Positions 42,366-51,392 of a stretch of 64,000 nt of DNA are shown here, piece after piece. A program made the translations under genes and the position numbers. Each line of letters starts with the position of its first letter. Position 1 is the first letter of the stretch. A model generated the notes under the pieces. The model was not told the origin of the DNA. It ran no database searches and saw nothing but the letters and a program-made list of their open reading frames with translations. The stretch comes from Parasphingorhabdus litoris DSM 22379 (GTDB taxonomy: Bacteria > Pseudomonadota > Alphaproteobacteria > Sphingomonadales > Sphingomonadaceae), in assembly GCF_020906275.1 (NCBI RefSeq), contig NZ_CP086727.1:248001-312000 (forward strand). The letters run 5' to 3'.

Positions 42366-44774
42366 ATGGGAGAGACGATTACACTGCAGCGACTGCTGGA
42401 GATGCAGAGGAAGGTGTGGAATTTCAAGATCAACGCTGATCAAGAAACCACAGAACTCGTCGCACGTGAACAGCTCAAGTCTTTCGGACAGATATCGCGC
42501 ATCGGTGCGTTGATAGCACTGCCGCTGACCATCTATGCCCTCGTTTTGCTGTTCACGCATGCCAATGTCGGCTTTATCGCAACGGCCTGTTTCTATATTT
42601 CTATTTCTGCTTTTGTCAGTGTTCGCAACTTCCGCAGGCAGGCCAAGCTTGATATTGACACCGCGGATTGGGAATCTATCCTGAAAGACATTCGTGTTGA
42701 AAGCATAATCAGCAGCATCGGTTTTTCCTGCGTTCTGGCAATCCCGGTTGCCTTTGGTCAGGTTCCCTATAGCCTTGACATAGCTATTCTTGCTATGGGT
42801 GGACTGGTTGTCGGCGGTTTTGTTTTTGGCAGTGTACCGCGCGCACAGACTTATAATCTTTCGATCACCACAATTTGCTATGCTGGCGCATTCATTGCTG
42901 CTGATGGCCTTGGCGGCATCAGCACCGCCATATTGCTGGTCTTTTTTGCGATCTGCATTGATTATATTTACCGGATGTTCTTCTTCAACTTCGTGCAACG
43001 CCACCTTCATGCTGCCAAGCAAAAGGATGCGGCCGAAACCGTCCGGCTTTTGCTGCACGACTATGCTGAACAAAGCTCGGATTGGTTGTGGGAAGTCGAT
43101 GCTGATCTTTTGATCGTCAATCCGTCGGCGCGTTTTGCGACAGCAGTAGACATGGAAATCAGAGATTTACGCAATTTGCCGTTAATCGATCTGTTTGAAG
43201 ATTCGACCGAGCGCAATCAGCTTGCCCAGTCTCTCGCTTCGGGTAAGGCGTTTCGTGATATTCATGTGCCGATCAAAATTCACGGCCAGGAATGTTGGTG
43301 GAAGCTTTCCGGTCGGCGGATCAAGACAGCTGATGGCGAGAGCCAGCATATACGCGGCGTGGCGGCTGACATTACCAGCGCGAAAAAAGCAGAGGCGCGG
43401 GTTGCGCATCTTGCTCATTTCGACAGTCTGACTGATCTTCCCAACCGCGCACTATTTAATCAGTCGCTGCAGCGTTCGATCGCACGGATGAAGAATGATC
43501 AGAACCTGGCCGTGCTCTATCTCGACCTTGATCATTTCAAGGCGATTAATGACACATTGGGGCATGGTGCGGGAGATCTGGTGCTGAAAGCAGTCGCCAA
43601 TCGCCTGGAGAAAAATATCGGGATTGAAGACGTGGTCGCGCGTCTGGGCGGCGATGAATTTGCGGTATCGTTGCGTAATGTCGATTCGCGTGAAGAAGTC
43701 ATGCGGGTTGCTGCCAATATTATCGAGAAGCTTTCAGAGCCGGTGATGGTCGAAGGGCAACCGGTTACCACTGGCGTTTCCATTGGTATCGCGCTGGCCC
43801 CGGATTGCGGCAAAGACGGCGAAGAACTGATCAAACATGCCGACATTGCTCTCTATCACGCCAAGGAAAATGGGCGAGGCTGCGCCTCAATGTTTGAACG
43901 ATCCATGCATGAAGCCGTGCAGGACCGGCGCAATATAGAAATGGACTTGCGTGCGGCGTTGAAACGTAACGAGCTGGAGCTTTATTATCAGCCGCTCGTC
44001 AACATCGATTCCAATGAGACGATTGGATATGAAGCCCTGCTACGCTGGAATCACAGCAAAAAGGGCATGATTATGCCGGACGTGTTTATTCCGGTGGCAG
44101 AAGATACAGGCCTTATTGTTCCACTTGGTGAATGGGTTGTTCGGTCCGCCTTGCATGAAGTCGCGAAATGGCCAGAGCATCTCAGTGTTGCGGTCAACCT
44201 GTCACCGACACAGATGCGCAGTCCAAACCTGGTGCCAACGATCATTAACGCGCTGGCGGCAACGGGCGTTGCGCCGCATCGTCTGGAGTTGGAAATTACA
44301 GAATCTGTATTGATGAACGACAATCAGTCCAACGTCGAATTGCTGCACAAAATCCGTTCGCTGGGCGTGCGCATCGCACTGGATGATTTCGGTACTGGCT
44401 ATAGTTCGCTTAACTATCTGCGCAGCTTCCCGTTTGACAAGATCAAGATTGACCGTTGTTTTGTTGACGAGGTCGACAGCCGAGAAGATTGCCGGGCAAT
44501 TATTCGGGCCGTGACAGGATTGGCTTCCAGCTTGGGTATGGTCACAACTGCTGAAGGCGTTGAGCGTAGTGACCAGTTAAGCCAGCTCAAGGAAGAGGGC
44601 TGCATGCAAGTACAAGGATATTTGTTCAGCAAAGCGGTGCCGGCGGTCCATGTAGAAGGTCGTGTGGCAGACAGTGCCACATCCGAAATGAAACTGACTG
44701 AAATTGGTGAGCAAACGGCTGCTCCAAAGCGGATTAAGGTACCGAAGAAAATCCGGCGCAGAAAGACGGGTTGA
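42366..44774 (+). CDS. Membrane PAS-GGDEF-EAL cyclic-di-GMP protein (paralogue of the one at 18036)
   Basis: The 802-residue protein has membrane segments at about 45-205 and a PAS domain at about 225-340 (SSDWLWEVDADLLIV, HIRGVAADITSAKK). The GGDEF domain is at about 345-515, with ARLGGDEFAVSL at 426-437, and is followed by EAL (IGYEALLRWNHSKKGMI, ALDDFGTGYSSLNYLR). Domains and spacing match the other GGDEF-EAL protein closely. The RxxD inhibitory site is absent here as well (GIED). The C-terminal 30 residues are basic (KRIKVPKKIRRRK). Confidence 0.92.
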   Translation: MGETITLQRLLEMQRKVWNFKINADQETTELVAREQLKSFGQISRIGALIALPLTIYALVLLFTHANVGFIATACFYISISAFVSVRNFRRQAKLDIDTADWESILKDIRVESIISSIGFSCVLAIPVAFGQVPYSLDIAILAMGGLVVGGFVFGSVPRAQTYNLSITTICYAGAFIAADGLGGISTAILLVFFAICIDYIYRMFFFNFVQRHLHAAKQKDAAETVRLLLHDYAEQSSDWLWEVDADLLIVNPSARFATAVDMEIRDLRNLPLIDLFEDSTERNQLAQSLASGKAFRDIHVPIKIHGQECWWKLSGRRIKTADGESQHIRGVAADITSAKKAEARVAHLAHFDSLTDLPNRALFNQSLQRSIARMKNDQNLAVLYLDLDHFKAINDTLGHGAGDLVLKAVANRLEKNIGIEDVVARLGGDEFAVSLRNVDSREEVMRVAANIIEKLSEPVMVEGQPVTTGVSIGIALAPDCGKDGEELIKHADIALYHAKENGRGCASMFERSMHEAVQDRRNIEMDLRAALKRNELELYYQPLVNIDSNETIGYEALLRWNHSKKGMIMPDVFIPVAEDTGLIVPLGEWVVRSALHEVAKWPEHLSVAVNLSPTQMRSPNLVPTIINALAATGVAPHRLELEITESVLMNDNQSNVELLHKIRSLGVRIALDDFGTGYSSLNYLRSFPFDKIKIDRCFVDEVDSREDCRAIIRAVTGLASSLGMVTTAEGVERSDQLSQLKEEGCMQVQGYLFSKAVPAVHVEGRVADSATSEMKLTEIGEQTAAPKRIKVPKKIRRRKTG

Positions 44775-44868
44775 TCATAGCGCTTCTCGTTTCACTACTG
44801 ACAATATTGTAAATATTTGATTCTTCGGCGATGCTGCGGTACTATTTGCCTCTGACAAGGACGGTGCC

Positions 44869-45063
44869 GTGCAGTTTGTTCTGAAAAATATCCTTCATTT
44901 CATGCCGCTGATTTTCGGTATCGGCTTTCTGGGCCCATTGCTGGCTCAGATCATGCAAATGCTGGGCTGGCAGGCGCCGCTGGGATTGGCACCACTGACA
45001 TTGGGATTAATCATCGGCGGCGCATGGGGCGTTTTCGCACAAATCAAGGGGCGCTGGATATGA
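44869..45063 (+). CDS. Small two-helix membrane protein coupled to the desaturase
   Basis: The 64-residue protein has two hydrophobic segments (HFMPLIFGIGFLGPLLAQ and LAPLTLGLIIGGAWGVFAQ) and a short basic end. The start is a GTG preceded by AAGGACGG. Its stop overlaps the desaturase start (ATGA), so the two are translated together. No family was recognised; a helper or anchor for the desaturase is a guess from the coupling. Confidence 0.65.
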   Translation: MQFVLKNILHFMPLIFGIGFLGPLLAQIMQMLGWQAPLGLAPLTLGLIIGGAWGVFAQIKGRWI

Positions 45064-45920
45064 GCGCTACCCTTGCTGAAAAAGACTTGCGCCAAAAGGA
45101 ACTGGCAATTGCTCGCAAATATGCCAACCGCCTGCCATGGGAAGCGGTGGCATGGGGCTTGGGCAATTTGCTGGTCTGGCTATCGCTTTGGCCGCTGGTC
45201 TTTCTGGATGTCATGCCGCTTTGGCTGGCCTTCATCATTGCGACGTTCAATGTGATGCTCTGCTACCTGCCTTCACACGAAGCGCAGCATGACATTATCG
45301 GCCGCAAAGGAACCAGATGGCGTTGGCTTAACGAACTGGTCGGACATGTTTCGACCATTCCGCTGGTGTTGCCCTATCGCGTCGCAAAGCTGACCCATAT
45401 TCAGCATCATCTGCACGCCAACGATGCTGATCTGGACCCTGATTATAGCAGCAGCGCGACCGGCCCGTGGCACGCCATATGGAAATCAATTCAGAACCGC
45501 CAACCGGGTGCCGGTGGCGGCTTCAACAAATATGGTGATGTTCTGCAGGATATCGGTCGTCCTGACGTTCTGGTCGATGGCGCAGTTTATCAGATCGCCC
45601 ATTTTGCGATATTGATCGGGCTTGCCTGGTCTGGCTATGCCATAGAAGCGGCTTTGCTGTGGTGGCTGCCCCGGCAAATCGGACTGACCTATATTCAGTT
45701 TTTCCTTAGCTGGGCACCGCATCATCCGGCCGACAAAGCAGGGCGTTACCGCGACACCCGTGCGTTTAAAAGCAGCTGGGGCAATATTGGTTCCATGGGA
45801 ATGCAATATCATATTGTACATCATCTCCATCCGTATATTCCGCTAACCGACACGCCGCGTGCCTATCGCGAAATGCGGCATATATTAGAACAGCGCGGTT
45901 GCCGGCTGGAGGGGATCTAG
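45060..45920 (+). CDS. Fatty acid desaturase-family membrane di-iron enzyme
   Basis: The 286-residue integral membrane protein has the histidine boxes HEAQHD, HIQHHLHAND and HIVHHLHPYIPL, with a further HHPAD between. It has about four to five membrane segments. Such enzymes desaturate or hydroxylate acyl chains, carotenoids or sphingoid bases; the histidine pattern is closest to fatty acid desaturases. The start at 45060 overlaps the small gene stop. The electron donor is unknown. A convergent SDR gene follows 10 bases on. Confidence 0.9.
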   Translation: MSATLAEKDLRQKELAIARKYANRLPWEAVAWGLGNLLVWLSLWPLVFLDVMPLWLAFIIATFNVMLCYLPSHEAQHDIIGRKGTRWRWLNELVGHVSTIPLVLPYRVAKLTHIQHHLHANDADLDPDYSSSATGPWHAIWKSIQNRQPGAGGGFNKYGDVLQDIGRPDVLVDGAVYQIAHFAILIGLAWSGYAIEAALLWWLPRQIGLTYIQFFLSWAPHHPADKAGRYRDTRAFKSSWGNIGSMGMQYHIVHHLHPYIPLTDTPRAYREMRHILEQRGCRLEGI

Positions 45921-45930
45921 ACGGTTTGGA

Positions 45931-46647
45931 TCAAGCCTGACCGGTCGGGCGGATCATTAACTCGCCGACACAAACAGACGGCGGTTGGTCCAACACATAA
46001 GCAACACTATCGGCCAGGTTTTCCGGTTCGAGAAATTCGAAATTGAACACGCCGCCCATCATCTCGAGGACCGATTGATCCTTGATGCTAGTGCCTAGCT
46101 CTGTCTTCACGCCGCCGGGGAAGATGGTCGTGACGCGCACGCCATGGGCGGTCATTTCCTTGCGCAATGTATCGCTCATTGACCGCACGCCCGATTTGGT
46201 GGCGGAATAGACAGCGCTGGAAGGGAAGGTTTCCAGCGCGGCGATCGAAGAAATGATGATGATATGCCCGTCGTTGCGCTCGACCATCTGCGGAAGTACG
46301 GCGTTGATGCCATATAGAACACCACGGAGATTGACGTCGATCATCCGGTCCCAGTTCTCTACATCGCCTTTTTCCATAAGCGACACTGGCATGATCCCGG
46401 CATTGCTGACCAGCGCGTCCACCTGACCGAAGCGTTCTGTCGTCGCGGCGGTCAGTGCTTCCTGATCTTCCCTGCTGCTGACATCTGTGGCGTGGAAGGC
46501 GGCTTGCTCTCCTAGTTCCTCGACAATGGCTTGCAACCGATCTGTCCGCCGAGCGGCGAGCATGACATTATATCCGGACTGCACCAATTTGCGGGCAGTG
46601 GCTTCGCCGATGCCGCTCGAAGCGCCTGTAACAATAACTGTTCTCAT
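45931..46647 (-). CDS. Short-chain dehydrogenase/reductase
   Basis: The 238-residue classical SDR has TGASSGIGEATARKL for cofactor binding, NAG in LVSNAGIMPV, a catalytic serine in IIIISSIAALETF, and YSATK with the catalytic tyrosine and lysine. NADP preference is suggested by AARRTDRL. An ATG at 46647 is preferred because AGGAG then lies six bases away; an ATG at 46653 would touch the ribosome site. The substrate is unknown. Confidence 0.9.
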   Translation of the reverse strand: MRTVIVTGASSGIGEATARKLVQSGYNVMLAARRTDRLQAIVEELGEQAAFHATDVSSREDQEALTAATTERFGQVDALVSNAGIMPVSLMEKGDVENWDRMIDVNLRGVLYGINAVLPQMVERNDGHIIIISSIAALETFPSSAVYSATKSGVRSMSDTLRKEMTAHGVRVTTIFPGGVKTELGTSIKDQSVLEMMGGVFNFEFLEPENLADSVAYVLDQPPSVCVGELMIRPTGQA

Positions 46648-46834
46648 ATCCATCTCCTGACCGCTGCTTGAAAACGAGTGTCAATTACGGGAGGTCAACG
46701 GGCAATCGACGTTTTTGCTAGGTAGAGAGCTTCAGCCGTATAGGAGACCACTTTTTCGAAAATGGCGGGTTCTTATCGTCTATTCGAAATGATAGGCTTT
46801 CCATGTCGATTTTGAAAAGGAGTGATATCAGATC

Positions 46835-47269
46835 ATGACCAAGGCGTTGACCGGAAGCTGTCTCTGTGGCGGCGTGTCTTTTGCGATCAGCGGGCCGCCC
46901 GGGCCGATTGGACAATGCCACTGTTCCAAATGTCGCAAAGTGTCGGGCACAAATGGCAATGCGGTCTTCCATGCAACCTACGATAATTTTTCCTGGGAGA
47001 GCGGTGAGGATCTGATTTCCACTTACTTCGTGCCCGATGGAAAAGGATGGCATTCGGTATTTTGCAAAATATGCGGCAGCCCGCTTCCACTGGATGGGCA
47101 GAAAAGTAAACTATTCTTCGTCCCGGCAGGTTTGCTCGATAACGATCCAGGCCATCGCGGCTATGCGGCGCATATTTTTGTCGGCTCCAAAGCGGACTGG
47201 GAAGAGATAGCTGATGAAGCGCCGCAATTTTCCGAAGGATTAGGTTCTGCCAGAGTCGATAAAGACTGA
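46835..47269 (+). CDS. GFA-family zinc protein (second copy)
   Basis: The 144-residue protein has the same beta-tent fold as the one at 38262: TGSCLCGGVSFAISGPPG, GQCHCSKCRKVSGTNGN and VFCKICGSPL. It differs in length and residues, so the two are old paralogues. It is convergent with the carotenoid oxygenase, three bases apart. Confidence 0.88.
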   Translation: MTKALTGSCLCGGVSFAISGPPGPIGQCHCSKCRKVSGTNGNAVFHATYDNFSWESGEDLISTYFVPDGKGWHSVFCKICGSPLPLDGQKSKLFFVPAGLLDNDPGHRGYAAHIFVGSKADWEEIADEAPQFSEGLGSARVDKD

Positions 47270-47272
47270 ATC

Positions 47273-48715
47273 CTAAACCGCGCTGACCCAATTGCCATGA
47301 AAGCCCGGCGGGATCCGATGCGGGACGTGGATGACCGCTTGCGGCTCACCGGTAAAGTCATTGGCTTTCAGGATCTGCAGCTCGGTTGTCTCATTGTTCA
47401 TGTCGATCACGAGACCGATAAGCCAGCCATCATCTTCGTCAGCATCAGGTGAAAGGGGCACAAAGACAAATTCGCCCGGATGACGGTTCTCACCGAAATG
47501 ACGAACCGCCGTTTCGCCGGTTTGGAGATCATGCTTGAACAGCTCGTTGCCAGCCATGTCGAGCTGATCCGGTTCCCCGGCCAGGGCGATGCTGTATATA
47601 TAACGATAATCGCTGGTCGTCAGCCGCTCATCATAGCGCGGGAATTCCTGCGCGCGGTCGTTGAGGATCTTGCGGTCAACCTTTTTGCTCACTGGGTCAA
47701 TGGTCCAGCGTTCCAGCCGTGACCACTCGCCGCCGGGACCAAAGGTGGTGCGCGCATAGGTGCTTTCATGCACCACCACATCAACGATGACCTTGCCGTC
47801 TTCCGATTCAAATGCATTGGCCGGGTGATAGACATAGCAGGGCTCAACATCGCACCAGATAGTATCTGCGCCAGACCCATTGCGAGGGCACAGGCCTACG
47901 CGTGCCTTATGCTCGGGGTTCCAGTCATAGGGGAACGCATAGCCAGCCAGCATCCGCTTCATCGAGAATGTCGCAGGCAGATCAAAGACCAGCACATGAT
48001 TTTCGGTAATCTGGCAATCATGGATGGATGGGCCCTGTTTTACAGGAATGGGTTCTTCCCGCTTCACCTTGCCATCTGGTCCAAGCACCACGTGCCAGAC
48101 CGTATCCATGACCGGTGCATCATAACAGATTGCATGCATCTCTCCGGTTTTGGGATCGAGATGCGGATGCGCGGAAAAGGCATTGTGCAAAGTGCCGTCA
48201 AAAGGATTGTGCGCCACCGTTTCCAGCTCGTCGGTCAGCTCAACCGGAAAGCCGCCGGCTTCGACAATCGCAAAAGTCCGGCCGCCAATTTCTACAATAT
48301 TGGTATTGGCGGTATCGGTCCGTGGTTTGCGGGTGCCGGGTTTGCGTTCTTCACCAAGTCCGTCGCTCACAGCGTTGGAGCGGATCCACCGGTTGCGATA
48401 CCATTCGGCTTTGCCTTCTGTGATGCGAATACCGTGGGCCATGCCGTCGCCGACGAACCAATGGTAGCTGGCTTCATCCGGCGCACTGACCGGGTTGGGG
48501 CCAATGCGCAGATAGCGACCGTCAAGCTGGGTCGGGATTTCGCCATCGACCTGCAATTCGGCCAAGGTGACTTCTTCCGTCATCGGTTTGTGAATACCGG
48601 TCAGATAAGGATGACCACCTTCCGGTGCTTTCATCCGCTTGCGATTGAAATTTGCGACCGCGCCCATGACCGGAGTCACGGCTGAACGGATGGTATTTTC
48701 GATGACAGAGGCCAT
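47273..48715 (-). CDS. Carotenoid oxygenase-family protein
   Basis: The 480-residue seven-bladed propeller enzyme has its four iron-binding histidines spread as expected: AFSAHPHLDPKTGE, GPSIHDCQITENH, IVDVVVHESTYAR and the terminal PPGFHGNWV. Family members cleave carotenoids or stilbenes such as lignostilbene. Sphingomonads carry both kinds, so the substrate is open. AAGGAG precedes the ATG. It is the second gene of an operon with a membrane protein, opposite a TetR gene. Confidence 0.9.
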   Translation of the reverse strand: MASVIENTIRSAVTPVMGAVANFNRKRMKAPEGGHPYLTGIHKPMTEEVTLAELQVDGEIPTQLDGRYLRIGPNPVSAPDEASYHWFVGDGMAHGIRITEGKAEWYRNRWIRSNAVSDGLGEERKPGTRKPRTDTANTNIVEIGGRTFAIVEAGGFPVELTDELETVAHNPFDGTLHNAFSAHPHLDPKTGEMHAICYDAPVMDTVWHVVLGPDGKVKREEPIPVKQGPSIHDCQITENHVLVFDLPATFSMKRMLAGYAFPYDWNPEHKARVGLCPRNGSGADTIWCDVEPCYVYHPANAFESEDGKVIVDVVVHESTYARTTFGPGGEWSRLERWTIDPVSKKVDRKILNDRAQEFPRYDERLTTSDYRYIYSIALAGEPDQLDMAGNELFKHDLQTGETAVRHFGENRHPGEFVFVPLSPDADEDDGWLIGLVIDMNNETTELQILKANDFTGEPQAVIHVPHRIPPGFHGNWVSAV

Positions 48716-48727
48716 AATATTGCTCCT

Positions 48728-49096
48728 TCAGTTAAATCTTATGTCGGCGAGTGTAGCGGCAGCCATGGCCAGCAATATAAGACCGCCGACATGAGGACGC
48801 CGCAGCGCCGCGAGATTGCCAATTCCCGACAATGCGAAAATGAACGCCGCCGTCAGTGGCAAAAGATCGCCGCCATCCTGCAGCCGGTTGACCAATACCG
48901 CCAGTGCCAGCGCAGCCCATGCGATAGAGGGTATATGAAATACCGCCCGGATAATATCCCGTTTGGGGCGGTCCGCGAGAAATCCGTTACCATGATCACG
49001 GTAAAGCGGAGCCAGCAAAACGCGCTCGCTGAGCACGGAATGCGCGATCGCGACAATGATGCCGAGCAGGGCAGTAATGATTGCATAAGCCAGCAT
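48728..49096 (-). CDS. Small four-helix membrane protein
   Basis: The 122-residue protein has about four hydrophobic segments (YAIITALLGIIVAIAHSVL, PSIAWAALALAVLV, LLPLTAAFIFALSGIG, GGLILLAMAAATLA). It is not a family I recognise with confidence. The stop lies 12 bases before the carotenoid oxygenase start, so they are co-transcribed; a role in handling the same hydrophobic substrate is inferred. Confidence 0.7.
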   Translation of the reverse strand: MLAYAIITALLGIIVAIAHSVLSERVLLAPLYRDHGNGFLADRPKRDIIRAVFHIPSIAWAALALAVLVNRLQDGGDLLPLTAAFIFALSGIGNLAALRRPHVGGLILLAMAAATLADIRFN

Positions 49097-49141
49097 GGTC
49101 GCTTGATCCTTCCCTTGGCAAACCGACTCACTATGTTTATG

Positions 49142-49169
49142 CTGTTAACATGAATGCAAATGCTAACAG
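49142..49169. promoter_or_regulatory. Candidate TetR operator
   Basis: CTGTTA at 49142-49147 and TAACAG at 49164-49169 form inverted arms 16 bases apart, with the palindrome TGTTAACA at 49143-49150. They lie between the divergent membrane-protein and TetR genes and overlap the TetR start. Support is modest. Confidence 0.4.
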
Positions 49170-49767
49170 TGTCAACATCAAATCGGGCGTCCGGGAATCG
49201 GGCGGCTATCACCATGGAGATTTGCGCGCCGCTGCAATTGCTGCCGGGATGAAAAAGATTGATGAACAGGATCACCCCGATCTCGGTCTGCGCGCACTGG
49301 CCCGGGACCTGGGTGTCTCGGCAACGGCGCTATATCGTCATTTTCCCAATAAGGATGCGCTGCTGGATGCGCTGGCTCTCGAAGGATTGAATCGGCTGGG
49401 CGCGCATCAGGCTCAGGCAGCCCAATCCGTTGGCGGTGGCCGGGAGGGCTTTGGCGAGATGGGTGTCACCTATGTACGCTGGGCTGTTGAGCATCCGGCT
49501 TTGGTACGCCTTATCTATGACCGCGTCGGCAAAGTGGATCTCGCAGGAGGCAACCCAACCAAGATGGGTGAAGCTTTCTATCAACTTCGTGCGGGCATAG
49601 CGGCGACGATGCCAGAAGATATTACGCCTGAACAGCGGGCGACGGCGACACTTCATGCCTGGTCATTAGTCCATGGCTTGGCAATGCTGATCCTCGATGG
49701 TCAGGTGGAATATGATGCTGAGATGATCCGCAAAGTCGTAACGCTGGCGGACTTTGGGTTGCAATAG
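49150..49767 (+). CDS. TetR/AcrR-family regulator
   Basis: The 205-residue protein begins its DNA-binding domain with SGGYHHGDLRAAAIAAGMKK, followed by LRALARDLGVSATALYRHFP. The C-terminal domain (YVRWAVEHPALVRLIYDRVG, TLHAWSLVHGLAMLILDGQV) is the WHG/TetR_C type. It diverges from the membrane protein-carotenoid oxygenase operon, its probable target. The start at 49150 is the nearest ATG, though without a ribosome site. Confidence 0.88.
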   Translation: MNANANSVNIKSGVRESGGYHHGDLRAAAIAAGMKKIDEQDHPDLGLRALARDLGVSATALYRHFPNKDALLDALALEGLNRLGAHQAQAAQSVGGGREGFGEMGVTYVRWAVEHPALVRLIYDRVGKVDLAGGNPTKMGEAFYQLRAGIAATMPEDITPEQRATATLHAWSLVHGLAMLILDGQVEYDAEMIRKVVTLADFGLQ

Positions 49768-49770
49768 GTC

Positions 49771-50484
49771 CTAAGCAGATCGAACGCCTTTAATGGCCAG
49801 ATAAAGGGCGGTCGCGACTAAAGCGACAAGATTTGATGCCATGAAGCTAACCGTTACGGTGCTATGTCCGACTATCAGAATAAAGTCGCGCAGAATAATG
49901 GCCGTTGAAACAAACAAAGAGGCAAAAAGGCCCCAGCCAGCGATCAATCTCGGTATCAGGCCGGATTTCAAAAAGAGAAAGAAAAAGCCCGCTTTAGACA
50001 CGCTCGATAAAATCAGGGCGAGGTGGAAGGAAGTATAATCTGACGTTGCCTGCAAGCCGGTTAACAATAGTCGCTGCGATTCACTGGCCATTTGCGCATA
50101 CGCGATGTCGCCTGCCAGTTCCGCCGCATTCATGTTAAACACAGCACCCGACAAGGTCAGAATGGCTGCCGCGATGCTGACGACAAAACTCCATCCCGCG
50201 AGCAGTTGACCAGTTGGACGCAAAAGCAGAAATAGGCCAATACCAATTGCGGCCTCCAGACCAAACATCAAGAGTGCGATATAGGATTTGGCACGCAATT
50301 GTGTTTCGGCTTCCAGCATATTCTGTGCGGTTGCAGCAACATCTGCCGACAGGTTGATGTCAATGCCATCCGCCACTGTTAGCGCGGTGGCCATCCCAAC
50401 GAGGATGGTAGCCAGCAGTGTCCCACCCACAACGCGCGCTAATGTCTGAGGGCCGACTTGTGAAAGATTGATCGAAGCTGTCAT
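49771..50484 (-). CDS. DUF4386-family membrane protein
   Basis: The 237-residue protein has six membrane segments (for example ARVVGGTLLATILVGMATAL and AKSYIALLMFGLEAAIGIGL) and the pattern GDIAYAQMASESQRLLLTGL, which fits DUF4386. Its function is unknown. It converges on the TetR gene at 49767 and follows the XRE gene by 33 bases on the same strand. Confidence 0.78.
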   Translation of the reverse strand: MTASINLSQVGPQTLARVVGGTLLATILVGMATALTVADGIDINLSADVAATAQNMLEAETQLRAKSYIALLMFGLEAAIGIGLFLLLRPTGQLLAGWSFVVSIAAAILTLSGAVFNMNAAELAGDIAYAQMASESQRLLLTGLQATSDYTSFHLALILSSVSKAGFFFLFLKSGLIPRLIAGWGLFASLFVSTAIILRDFILIVGHSTVTVSFMASNLVALVATALYLAIKGVRSA

Positions 50485-50517
50485 GTCTATGTGTATTGCT
50501 TAAATAATACACCAATG

Positions 50518-50727
50518 TCAACTGCCGTCGTCATAATGCAATATGTCGCCGGGCTGACATTTGAGTTCCCGGCAGATCGCTTCCAACGTGCTGAACCGGA
50601 TCGCCTTGGCCTTGCCGGTTTTCAGGATCGACAGATTGGCAATGGTGATACCTACCCGTTCCGCCAGCTCGGTCAACGTCATGCGCTGGTCGTGCAGCAG
50701 ATCGTCGAGCTTGACCTGGACGGCCAT
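50518..50727 (-). CDS. XRE-family Cro/C1-type helix-turn-helix regulator
   Basis: The 69-residue protein is a compact HTH, RMTLTELAERVGITIANLSI, then the STLEAICRELKCQPGDIL segment typical of Cro/C1-like regulators paired with DUF2975. Its ATG overlaps the DUF2975 stop (TGATG), so they are coupled. It probably binds the palindromes upstream of the DUF2975 gene. Confidence 0.88.
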   Translation of the reverse strand: MAVQVKLDDLLHDQRMTLTELAERVGITIANLSILKTGKAKAIRFSTLEAICRELKCQPGDILHYDDGS

Positions 50728-51293
50728 CAGATGGTCCCATCCAGCTCGTCTCGCATATCTGCGCCGCGGTCAAAGACCCGGGCGAGTATGATCAGCAACA
50801 GCACCAGCAATATGCCGGTAAGCGAGAGCCCAAATTCGCCCGACACGACCATCTGCTCACCTTCTTTCACTTCGCCGAGAAGGCTGATGATCACGCTGAT
50901 CAGTGCGCCAAGCACGCCAGACAGGATCTGGATCAGGAATATGGCAATGCCCATGCCGCGCAGGCGCACGCCATTGGTCCGGTTAAACGGATCGCCCTCA
51001 CGGACGGAAGCCAGGATTTTGCGAAGTCGATCAATAGTGAAATAGCTCAGCAGCATGATCAGCAACAGAACAAACGCAAACCCGGCCGATACCCAAAGTA
51101 CTGCAGTCGGTGGCACGTTCACAAACTGCTCGCCAACTTCAGCCAATATCTCTTGTCCGAAAATGGCCATGATCGGCAATGACAGGATCAGAATTACAGA
51201 TGCGAAGATCACCGCCAGGCGAAAAAAGCCGAGCAGCAGGCGTGCCGATTTCAGTACGATATCTTCCTCCCCTTTGGCCGCGATATTTGTCAT
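50727..51293 (-). CDS. DUF2975-domain membrane protein
   Basis: The 188-residue protein has four membrane segments (LAVIFASVILILSLPIMAIF, VLWVSAGFAFVLLLIMLLSY, MGIAIFLIQILSGVLGALI, SLTGILLVLLLIILARVF) and the cytosolic loop RKILASVREGDPFNRTNGVR, a DUF2975 mark. DUF2975 genes are commonly paired with an XRE regulator, as here; the function is unknown. The start follows TGGAGAC. Confidence 0.85.
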   Translation of the reverse strand: MTNIAAKGEEDIVLKSARLLLGFFRLAVIFASVILILSLPIMAIFGQEILAEVGEQFVNVPPTAVLWVSAGFAFVLLLIMLLSYFTIDRLRKILASVREGDPFNRTNGVRLRGMGIAIFLIQILSGVLGALISVIISLLGEVKEGEQMVVSGEFGLSLTGILLVLLLIILARVFDRGADMRDELDGTI

Positions 51294-51350
51294 GATTGTC
51301 TCCAGTGATTATTGAATTGCGATATATGTTTCGTTGCTTATCAATATAGA

Positions 51351-51392
51351 TTTATCGATAAACGTCAAGTGATTTATTGATTATCAATAAAT
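51351..51392. promoter_or_regulatory. Palindrome array upstream of DUF2975-XRE
   Basis: TTTATCGATAAA at 51351-51362 is a perfect 12-bp palindrome. A 21-bp dyad at 51372-51392 has perfect 10-bp arms ATTTATTGAT/ATCAATAAAT around one base. A related TTATCAATAT lies just before at 51339-51348. The common core TTATC(A/G)ATAA suggests one regulator, most simply the XRE protein. Confidence 0.75.

Noticed and set aside
42321..43073. 250-codon minus-strand frame in the second GGDEF-EAL gene
   Set aside because: Antisense to membrane segments of a clear GGDEF-EAL protein, with charged low-complexity content.
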